A stretch of DNA of 64,000 nt from Branchiostoma floridae (lineage: Eukaryota; Chordata; Leptocardii; Amphioxiformes; Branchiostomatidae): positions 13,572,119-13,636,118 of the forward strand of contig NC_049988.1 of NCBI RefSeq assembly GCF_000003815.2. The letters run 5' to 3'. A program made the position numbers and the translations under genes. How positions within the stretch are numbered: the stretch's first letter is position 1; the number at the start of each line of letters is the position of its first letter. The notes below the pieces were generated by a model, which was not told where the DNA came from, did no database searches, and was given only the letters and a program-made list of their open reading frames with translations. This document shows positions 45,801-57,800 of this stretch, piece by piece.

Positions 45801-48800
45801 GTCATGGACTGGAGGGACATCGTCCCAGGCTGTGGTGAGTTTATAAGAAAAAACGAAAAACTCTCTTGGTGCCCTTCCTTGTCAAAGATGACTGTGTTCT
45901 TATCAAGAACAGGGGAGTGGGACCTCATGTTTGGCCTTGGTACCATCTTCCATTATAGTAATGCTGGCTGGATCTTTTTTGCTTCTGTGGTTAGCAAGTG
46001 AAAAGATTAAGGCAGCATTTACTATCATAGAGGATGGTAACCAGGCTAACATCATGTGACTCTATCTGGAGACCAATTCCTGGAGCACATAGATGGCTAC
46101 ACTTACCACTTCTGTAGCACACTCTAGAAAAACAAAAGTACAGACATACCAGAAAAGGAAAGTAACAATATTAATAGTTTAGTAATGGTTCCAGTGGTAG
46201 ATGTGCAAGATTTTTGTTTCATTACTTAGGACAAAAAAGCTGCATGAGCAATTGGCAGTCAATGCATTAACATTCCCTTAGAATTCCTAATTTCTCTCGA
46301 GGATAATGTATCCAGAATTGTCAAAATAAATTCTGTATATGTTTAATCCTAAACATAATACATTATCTTCTCTTCCCCAGCTCTGAACTGCATGGGTGAC
46401 ATGATCTACCAGTCCTGCGCCACCTCCTGTGGCACCAGCTGTGCCTCCCTTGCCGAGGGGCTGGCCTGCCAGGACGACTGCGTGGAGGGCTGCAACTGTC
46501 CGCCCGGCACCGTGCTGGACCACAGCGGGTACTGCGTCACCCCCGATCAGTGCGGCTGCATGCACAACGGCCTCCACTACGCCGATGGTGAGACCATCAA
46601 CAAGGACTGCAACACATGGTAAGTTACCATCTCTGGCCCTCTTCAAAGTTCAACACTGAAGTAGAAGTATCGTCTAACATGTACACAGTGACCTAGTATT
46701 AGGAAATAAGTTGTTTGTTTCATGCTGCATGGCTGCAGATCTTTCAATGTACTGTAAGTAGTTGTTGTAGACCTTACAAAAGCCACTGTACTTTTGTTGT
46801 GTCAATGAATATTTTCTATCTTTCAATTTGTTATCTTGAAGAAATATCTGGATATTTGCTTCTCTGTTTGCTGCATGGACTCTCAAATTTACTCACCAGT
46901 CCTTACACATCAAATCTTTTTTGTTGACTTCTTTTTGCTGTTAGTTTTACTTTCTTTACTCTACTTTACGTTTTATCAAGCAAGGACTAAATGAGTGTAT
47001 TGTTGCCCACAGCATCTGCCACCAGAGCCAGTTCCAGTGTACTGAGATGGCCTGTCCTGATGCTCCACTCATGGCCAACTGTGGTGAGAACGAGGTAAGT
47101 TCTCAAAATCTAACATAAAAAAAGCTACATGTACTATATTGAAGATCCTGCTGTAAAGATATTACACCTAATGTAAGAGTAGATGTAATTCATTAACTAC
47201 TGACCTACAGTCTAGTACAAAATGTACATGTATTTAACAGTTTGTGATAAAGATCCTTGCTATCTATCTCAATTATAGGGAATCCATTAAGAGAATTTCT
47301 GTGTAAAATTTACCTGTTTTTGTGCATAGAAATTTTGTCAAGACTTTAATACCTAGCTGTCAGGAAGACATTAAGTTTGAATGTTAAAAAACAATCATCA
47401 TCATCATCTGCAGGAGTTCACCACCTGCAAGAGCCTGTGCCCGCGCAGCTGCGACAACATGCACCTGAACGTGGAGTGCACCACTGTGACCTGCGAGTCC
47501 GGCTGCCAGTGCAAGAACGACAGCGTGTGGGACTCCACCCAGCAGAAGTGTGTCGCTCCCAGCCAGTGCCCCTGTTACCACGGCAGCCAGAGCTACCAGG
47601 CCGGCGAGACCATCCAGATGGACTGCAACACTTGGTGAGGGGGTGTCTACTTTTGCTCCTGCTCCTGACAAATCTTCATTTTATTTGGTCAAAACCTGAA
47701 GATAGAGATTTCATTGAATCCTCAAATACTGCCCTCTTTTCAAACTATATAACACCTAGTACCCAAACTTTTCCAACAGATCTATCGTGCTTGTCTACTG
47801 TTTAAGATACAACACCTTCAAAAATGCTTTTGAAGGGCTCTTTATATATTACTATTACTGGACTATAACACTTGGTGAGAGGATGAATACTTTTGCACCT
47901 GCCAAATCTTCATGCTCTTAATTCAAGACATGAAAATAAAGATTTCATTGAATCCTCAGACACTATTCAAAAGTAGTGCCCTGTTGTGTGAACTACAACT
48001 AACTTTGCCAACAGAACTTTTAATATGATTTCATCAGGTTGCTAGACAAGTTTCACACTGTTTCAAATCCAACACATTCAAGAAATGTTTTTGAGGGCTC
48101 TTTGTATACTACTCATAATGGAAGTGTAAAATCTGTGCCTGTTTTCCAGCTACTGTAATGGCCAGCAGTGGACCTGTGAGACCAAGGAGTGCTCCGGCAT
48201 CTGCTCCGTCTTCGGTGATCCTCACTACAAGACCTTCGATGGCAAGATGTTCGAGTTCCAGGGAGACTGTGACTACGTCATCTCCAAGACCAGGGACACC
48301 TATGCCCACCCATACTCCATCACAGCTGAGAACATCCCATGTGGCACCAGCGGAGTCACATGCACCAAGAACATCGTCTTCACCCTCGGTAAGATTCCGT
48401 GCAGATTTTCATTCATAACTCTGACAAAATACATTCTTAATGCCGAGAAATCAGAGGTAACGTTTTTGGTCTCTGGATGTGTTTGTCTTAGTGTGTGTCC
48501 ATAGTAATTTGAGTATTGCCACAGTAGCATTACAGGATGTTAGACAAAAAATGGTTACAGGCAGGATGGGAAGGTTGGCTTGGCCCAGGTACTGTCATAA
48601 TGAATACTTTTTTTTAGTTACAAGAAATCTAGAAAAATTCTAGATATTTCACAGAGGAATCAGATCCTAGATTCCTTGTTACATAACACATGACAAATGG
48701 CTGATGTTTGTGGGATGGTCTGCTATACCCTCTCTCCTAATATTGTAATTTGTATGCTTAACTGTCCATACAAAATCTTGTAGAAAAAGGTTTTGTCTGT

Positions 48801-51800
48801 TTTGGAAATGAAGTGAAATTCCAGGTGATAAAATGCTACTTAAATGTAAATGAAATCACGTGTACATGATTGTAATGTACTGAACCACTCTCCCCCTCTG
48901 CACCACAGGTACTGGCGCCAACAGGCAGCGCCTGACCCTTGTGCGTGGCCAGCCCATCACCGTGACTCAGGGACAGGACTTCCGCGTGCGCGAGTCCGGC
49001 ATGTTCATCTTCATCAGCACTCCCATCGGCGTGGAGCTGCAGTGGGACAAGGGAACACGCATCTACATCCGTCTGGAGCCACAGATGAAGGGACAGGTAG
49101 GGCTGTGTTTTAAAGTTAAAAGTTTATCAAAGTCCTTTCTGCACTATGTAATATGGTATTTAGGGTATTTTGATCATCTCCAATTCCTTAAGCCCTCGGC
49201 CACACAACTGTACAACATTACAGCAGGGGGCTAGTTCACTGGTAGCACTAGACTAAGTATGTTTACCATACTCTTAGTACTAAATAAGTATGACAGTTTA
49301 GGTTAAGAGGTGTAGAGGTGTTTCAATGTACAAAATGTATGAGCCAGTAATTTATTTCAAAATCATGATAAGCACAGTCATGACTCAGCAATATTTGCTC
49401 ATAAGCAAAAGGAGAATGTTGACGACATGTAGTCTCCATGTCTTGGCCTAATGTATATTTTAACAATGTTAAGCATTTTTAACTGTCTTTTACTCACTCA
49501 TGTCTTACATCTTTAACCTTTTGGTAAAAGATTCCATAACTTACCTAAGACCCCCAAGTCTGTAATTAAACTCTCATTTGTCTACTTCCCTCAGTATTAA
49601 TCTAATCACATGATATGTGTGGACTCAAATTCCATTGTCAGCTGGAGTCAAAAATACTTTAATGCCAAGAGGTTGACATTCTGTATACTCTGCTGATAAA
49701 TTCCTTCAAAATGCTAAAGGCATATCTCAAGTTGGTACATTGATAAGAGATTTATATCAAATACCATTGAAGCACTGGATTTCCTACAGTAAGTCCTCCT
49801 TTTCACTTCAAAGCAATTGGGACCAAAATTGCATACACATGTAGTTCGACCCTTGAGTTTATAATGGAAATAAAACGCACAACATGTAGATCTGATTTTA
49901 CAGGACAAAACACATAAAACATGCAAAAATTGGTTCTTTTCGTAAAAAATTTGTAGAACAAATTTTTGACCTCGAGTAAAAAGGGGGCGTAGCAGCAAGT
50001 GTCCGAAAGGTGACTGACCCGATATCAACATATTTGACACGGCAACTCAAACAATTGCTATTGATGATGCTGACCTTTTTAACAAATATTTGTCCTGTCT
50101 TGATGTTTTGGAATAAATTTTGTCGTGTAAACAGTACGAGTAAACAGATGGCATTCCTCGACTGTTTACACAACGTGAAATGTAAGCATGTCACGGCAGA
50201 ACAAATTAAGAAGAAATGGCCACACTTGGAGAAGCATTTATCTCTCTTAGCTGGAGGGGACATTCCTTTCACACTATTTTTTTACTAGATAAGCTGTGGA
50301 TATACAAGTTAAAGAATTTTCCTTGTTCATAGTAGCTCTGACATGTATGCATTCCTTTGCTTAATCTGTCCTAGTGAATCAGGCTCTTAAACATGCTCTT
50401 GCTAGGTGACAAGGAGCTATAATGATATTCTTCAAGGAAACTAAAATAACTAATGGTTAATCTTTAAGTAAAACATGAGAATTGGGAAAGATCTGTGTTA
50501 CATTGCAGTTGACCATTTAGAATTCATACTTCAGGAAAGACATTATGACATTTTTCTGCAATGGTTACTAACTCCACTCTGTATACATCGAAACATATAT
50601 ATTCGTACATTGGTAGAGTTCTCAGCTTACCTAATGCTCGTTGCCATGACTACAGGTTGAGGGTCTCTGCGGTAACTTCAACGATGACCAGAACGACGAC
50701 TTCACTTCTCCATCCGGTGGCCCCGCCTCCCAGCTGGCTAATGAGTTTGGTGACTCCTGGAAGGTCCATGACTACTGCATGAATGCTGTGGTAAGGGACT
50801 GGCATTGGTCTTGTGCTTTCCATGCTAAAAACTGGTTAAAGTGTTCCGAAAATAATTTCATCGGGTTGGTAGAACATAAGACCTAAGAGTTTTCTTTTTT
50901 ACAACATCGAGACATTGAAACGTCAGCAGGTGAGATAAACTTGTTGTGAAAAAGAAAGCTCTTATGTCTTGGCTAAAGTGTTGTACCATCAAATTGTGTA
51001 GACCACAATACACTGATCCTATAACTCTGTTCAAAGGTAATGCAAAATAAAATTATGATTTGAAATGCAATATTTGACGGACTACAGCCACTCTCTAGTT
51101 GGTCAAAAATTCTATTCTCTCATTAGTTGAACTGCTGATTGTGATGGATAATCAGGATTGATCTTTTGGATTTACTATTCATTTTTAAAGTACATTCAAA
51201 GAAGAATTTGACAATGTTCCATTTTTGTCACTGTTTGAAAGTACTGTTTGCCATTATCAATTCCTTTAATCAATGGTCACAGTTGCGGAAATAGTCTAGA
51301 GACATGTACAGCTTCTTTACTCATTTGCCCTACATGTTTTCCCATGCAGGTTGTTGAGGACACCTGTGCCCTGCACCCCAACCGCCAGTCCTGGGCCCAG
51401 CGCAGGTGTTCCATCATCAAGTCTGAGGTCTTCGAGCCTTGCCACGTGCATGTGCCATACCAGACCTACTACGACAAGTAAGTATCCTCATCAATACAGT
51501 AGTGCCAAGGAGCATTCATTGTATTCTTGATTTTTAAAAGAATCTAAGTTTTACTCAGCATGCAATTGGCTTAGCTTGAAACATGAAACATGAAAATTTT
51601 GAAAGATTTGTGAGTATTCTACTTTATACCATACTCAATCAATCAATCGTTCAATTGCATCATATAGGTTGATGCCTGGCGGCTTCAGACAGTTCTGAAC
51701 ACCATACTGCATGTGGTAATTACAACATAATATACTAATGGCTGTGTTTTTCCTGCCCAACAGGTGTGTGTATGATGCCTGTGGTTGTGACTCTGGTGGT

Positions 51801-54800
51801 GACTGCGAGTGTCTGTGTACAGCCATCGCCGCCTACCACTACGAGTGCGCCCTGCACGGCGTCTACATCCTGTGGAGAGAGCAGGAGATTTGCCGTAAGT
51901 TTTGCCAAATGCAGCTCATGATTGTTGTCTATTTTATGTTATGTTTTTCAACAACTATTGTTACTACAACAACTATATGCAATTATTACTACAACAACTA
52001 TATGCAAGCGCAAAAAGAACAGAAACAGTACATGTAGCTAGACATAAGAGGAAAAAGCTGAAGAAGACAAAATACTTATAATAACTTATTACTAAGATGC
52101 TTTAATGCTAAGAAAATATCTCAAAGGGCTTAGAATATCTTTTCAGAAATGAAATTCTTTACCTAGCCATTAATATCAATGAATCTGAGCCCTGCTATGA
52201 TCAGCTTTCCTAAAAAAAACACTAAATGTTGCAAGAAGAAATGTTAGACATGGTGCTGTCCTTGGTGCTGAAATGTAGCTCGTGTGAAAGTTTCAACATT
52301 TTCCACTTTCCTTCCCAATTATATGACCAAAATTGGTCTATAACAGCTTATGTTTTTTGCTTTCAATCTGCTAATATATTTATGGTGTTAGATTGCTTCA
52401 TAAAAGTACACAAAACTCCATGTCTGTTGTGAATCTAAAGAATAGAAAACATGCCTTTCGAAAAGTACATTCAGGAGTCTTGATGATAGCATGATTCTCT
52501 TCTGTTTACAGCAATGCAGTGTGACCACGGCATGCAGTATGTTGCCTGTGCCAACCCCTGCCCAATGACCTGCTCCAACTACGCCCAGTACGATCAGCTC
52601 TACCCGTCTTGCAACGACACCTGCGTGGAAGGCTGCGGCTGCCCAGATGGCTTGGTATGCTAACATCCTATTTTAAAGTAAAAACTGATGAACATAGGCA
52701 TAACAAGGAAATTATAGACAGTATACTTAAAATTTCACCCCTCTGGCAGAACATACAGAAACTTCACCACTCCCTCTGGCAGAACATATAGAAACTGCAA
52801 TGCAGAGACAGTCACACACACTTGTATGCACTCAGTACAGTTTTGTGCCCTTTTTTATGACAATGTTTTCCTCAAGAAAGAATATGACACCTTATCTATT
52901 CTGACTTCCAAATTTCAGCATATATACCATACACACAATTTACAAAATTACACTCATTTTTGGCAAGAAAATGTATACCCTGTCTTCTGTTAATAGACTT
53001 TGTTACAGAACTGGTAAAGATTCATTTGAAAATGCTTGTTCTTATTTAGTAAACCTGGTAGCTTTATCCATGACATTATCAAGACAGAAAAATAAGAATG
53101 ACTTCCATTCCAGGTGATCGGTGATGATGGCCAGAGCTGTGTGCGTCCGGAGCAGTGTGCTTGTCTGATGATCGAGGGTGTGTCATATGACAACGGTGAC
53201 CAGATCCCGTTCATGTCCGACAACTGCAGGACTTGGTAAGCACCTCAAAGCTTAAAAGGAAACATAGATGTCAAACACAGTATATAATGTGGATATCTAG
53301 GAAAGAAGCTTGTTGCAACTTCCTCACATAATGGGCAATATCCTTTCAGTAAACTTTAGATTTGGCACTAGATTTTATTTCTTTGTCTTCAATGACTTTT
53401 ACATGGCATTAAAGATGGCTGAGAATAAGCAAACTACAATTAGAGTACCATTTTCTACAATCGTTCTGTAATACTGTGTGAGAACCTAAATATGATATGT
53501 GGTGGAATCATTGTCATGGTCATATCGTGTTAAAGTTACGGTGTATCATAGATATTTCTTTTACGATCTGAGCTTTAACTGCCTTTTCTTCACACAGCTA
53601 CTGTGAGAACCACCAGATTAAGTGTATCGGTCAGCCATGTGATGGAACCTTGATTGAGACCAGTAAGTTTCCAATATTTATTGGCTGTATCCTAGTGAAA
53701 GAATAAGACAAGAACTTTTCTAAAATGTTCTTTCAATTTTCCCTGTTATGTCTATTAATCTAATTACCATATAAAGGTTAACCCTCATGTGTATCATTTT
53801 TGCTGGTTAAAAAAGGTATTTCTTTTTTGTTTGTTTTTTCAATGAGTTTACTTAGTGCAAGGCCAATGACCACTTCTAGGCATTGAACTATGCTCACTGT
53901 AGCAGCATCTTTTCTCCCTAAGTCAGAAATATCAAGCTTTGGCAATTTTGACTAACTGACTCAATAGGCAAAGCAACGGTTAATTACTTTTGTTTCAGTA
54001 CTTTTGAGCTAACGTCATGTTTTTCAATCGTAGCTGCCAAGCCTGAGACGACTCCTGGTGTCTTCACCACGACCTCAGGCGTCACCACCACCCCAGGGAC
54101 AGACATGCCCATCTTCTCCACTACCAGCACTGTCACCATCAAACCAACCATCATCGCCAGCACCACACCTCCCACCACACAGGTCAGTTAGTTTTTGTTT
54201 GTTTGTTTGTCTAGAATATTCATTACTTAACATTCTACCTGGTGTCTCATACTAAATTTTATATACAAACAATAAATAAGAATTGTTTGAAGTTAATACC
54301 TTTGTATTTATGTGCATTTGTATAGGCATCCATCCACAAATCTTCATATAATATGCATCATTATGCCAACAAAATAGTCTCCAAAAACTTTATTCAGTAC
54401 TATTTCAGTAGTGTATGAATTTTGTTTTGAGTTTTGTTTCTGACATTTTTACCTTTCCCAAGAAGGTAACGTTTTTGGTAGCATTTCGTAGCTGAACTCT
54501 AGAATGCCTAGTACTGTAAATGTTTTTAAGTTCGCGGGGATTTAATTTCGCGGTAGCGGGAAAAAGGACTTTTCGCGGTGGATTTAAGTTCGCGGTAACA
54601 CCATAGACTGCAATCTAATATCATAATAGAAAAATGTTCGCGGTGGTTTTAAATTCGCGGTGAAGTGGCCACCGCGAAAACCGCGAACATTAATCCACCG
54701 CGAACATTTCTGCATTTACAGTATTCATATTTAGTATGTGGGTAGTTCTTCATGAGACTTCAAAATGAGTGAATTTGGGCCCCATAGCAGCTTGTTGCAG

Positions 54801-57800
54801 TACTGCAGCAGAACTTCCAATTTTGATATCTTGTTTCCTTATGTATTGCCAATGTCTGTTACTACAGGTGTGCATGACTGTGAACGGTGTCAGCTATCTG
54901 GAGAACAGCATGATTCCTGACTTCAGCACTACCTGCCAGACATGGTAATTATGGCATCTATCATTCTCAGAACATCTACATCAAACAGTAAAGGCTCAGG
55001 TTTAGGTAGTCTGGCATCCACACAATATTTGTTTCCTCGATATATATGAAGCTGATTTGTCAGAATTTGGGATGATACTTGGTTATTGTCAATATAAAAA
55101 CAATAAACACGTGATTTGTGTGAACTTAAGCAAGGTCAGTTTTCAACATTTTCTCTATGCTGTAGGAACAATGCCTACAAAGAGAGCTTAGACTGTTTTT
55201 AGAGAAATACCTGTAGAATCCTTTAACCTAAGCCATTAGAATATTTCTAACAGTTAAGCCCTGTTACTAGCTTTCCTAAAAACACAAAATATTGTAAGGA
55301 GAAATACTGGACGTGGGTCTGTCCTTGGTGCTGAAATGTGACTCATGTGAAAGTATCAGCATTTCCATCTCTTTCTTGCCCATTTTTTTTTCCCCTCGTA
55401 ATATATCAAGCTGGGAATATTTATAATAAGCATGTGTATCTAGGTTCTCTATAGGTTTATGATGGCTGTGCTTTGTGGCTGTCTATTTGTTTTAGTCTTT
55501 TGAACTGCAAGTCAAACAACAGAAAACTATTTGGTAACTGTTAATAACAGCCTTTGCTCTCTTACATGTAATTTAATGTAAAATGACTGAATTTCAAAGA
55601 GTATCAATTTGTAATTGGTTCTTATGTATGAATTCACATTTTTTGCATTTTCCTTTGCACCACAGCTACTGTATCTCACACAACATCCAGTGTGCATACA
55701 ACCCTGACTGCGCCACCACCACCCCCCAGGCCACGACCGGGACGCCCCCAATCTTTACCCTCCCGCCTGGCGAGACCACCACAGGTTTCCAGACCCAGAC
55801 GGCAACGACAGGCACTCTGCCCCTCTTCACCCTCCCCCCTGGCGAGACCACGACTGGATCCACCGGCACCCTGCCGCCCTTCCAGACCGACACGACCACG
55901 GGAGTTCAGACTGCCACCGTGCCGCCTCTGGTTACCGACACCACCACCAAGACTCCGCCAATCTTCACCCTGCCTCCTGGTGAGACCACCACCGGCGAAA
56001 CCTCCACTCTGCCAACCTTCCAGACGCAGACCTCAATTGGAGTTACAACCGGCACTGTGCCTCCCTTCAGCACAGTGGGACAGACCACAGAGAAGCCCAC
56101 TCAGCCCCCCACTGTTACCATCAACGGTGGAACTCAGACCACCACACTGCCCATCGGAGAGCTGCCACCACAGGCCTGTAGGGTGAGTATGGTCATCAAG
56201 CCACAATCTTACCAAATCAAGCCATAATCTTACTTCAGACTTTTAACAGAGTTACATTACAGTTATTCATAAAGACTCTCCTTATCATCACGGAAATGAA
56301 ATCTAACTTTCAGTACAAAAGTGTAAACTTTGAATATTTTCATGCCTTCCTATCTTCGTTGGGGTAACTGAATGCACACTTTTCTTAAATTCCTTCTCTT
56401 ATATGAACTTTAATATCAGTCTCCATATAAGACTTGAGACATTTTGCTGACCTGTTTGCATTTCCATCCACAGGAGCCAACTGACCACTGGACTCAGTGG
56501 TACAGTGTGTCCACCCCCACTGCCCTGACCGGCGGCGACTTCGAGACCATCGACAGCATCCGTCAGCAGTACAGCTTCTGCCCGAAGACCATGCTGACCG
56601 CCGTCGAGTGCCGCACCATCGGCTACATGCAGGCCGCCCACGCGACCGGCGAGGTCGTGACCTGCGACACCCAGAATGGTCTGATCTGTGTCAATGCTGA
56701 TCAGCCAATGGGCAAGGATTGCTCCAACTATGAGATCCGCTTCTTCTGCGAGTGCGGCCCAGGTAAGTTTTCATTTAGGACTTAACGCTAGTTTACCTTT
56801 ATTTGTGGGGTAACCTATATCCGTTGTGTATAAAGACAGCATATCTAGGGGTATCAAGTTGATGGACGGTGGTTTCAAGCTGCAATACTTTGAAAATATT
56901 ACAGTTTGGAACCATTGTCCTTCACTTTATATTCCAAGATACTCTGTTTTTGAAAGCAAAGGATATAGGATACCCTGCGTTACCAAAAGGTGCTGTCACT
57001 ATTGCTCCTGCAGGTTTTAATCTGGAGAAACAGGTAATAGTCATGTCTCTACATGACAACAAGTCTGAGAGTTGGAAAACAAGTATTTGCAGGCAAATGC
57101 AGACTATTTCTGTCCCTATCTTTTCCATGGTTAAATTTATAGGTGAATCTTTTGTGAATTGTTTGCTAAACATGCTAAATACCAATGTTTCCCCCCATTC
57201 TTTTCCTACAGAAGTCACCACCCTGCCTGGCATTGTCACAGGCACACAGTTCACGACCCAGACCGTGACCACCGTCCCTGTCTTCACTGTGACAACCACA
57301 CCTCCCGGCGTCACCACTGTGTCCAGCGGCGTCACCACTGAACCCTTTATGCCTGATGGAGAGACCCTCACTCCACCAATCACCACCACCAATCCTCCTG
57401 AGGTAGTATGAGTAGTATATCATGATCATTTGTAACCCTGTTTGTTATTGGGTCATATGATGCTAGTGACAATACAATACATTAATTTCCAAAGTCCTCT
57501 TAGCAATTTGTGTTTTTGATTTTTCAAGTCTTATTTTAAAGTCCTAGTGTCATTGAGTTTAAAGTGGTTCTTAAGCAGCTACATTGTTACAGAATGTACA
57601 TGTACATGTACTCTGAGTATCACTTGACTAAATGTTACTGTTTCCTCAACCACCCCCCCACCCCCACAGTGTGTGAGGCACGGCTGGACAGACTGGATGA
57701 ACGAGGACACTCCATCCACCGGCTCCGGCGATGATGAGACCATCAATGCTCTGCGCGCCCATCACGCTGTAAGTTATGCTGCATTTACTTCCTGCTGTCA

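Noticed and set aside
50010-50288. 92-residue plus-strand frame with a short Lys/Trp/His-rich end
   Set aside because: It looked slightly like a DNA-binding fragment, but I can name no motif. It sits within an intron of VWD3 and has an overlapping antisense frame of similar length.
55692-56186. 164-residue Pro/Arg-rich frame and antisense frames over the PTS exon
   Set aside because: Shadows of the Thr/Pro-rich mucin frame in another phase or strand. The mucin frame alone connects in phase to both neighbours.
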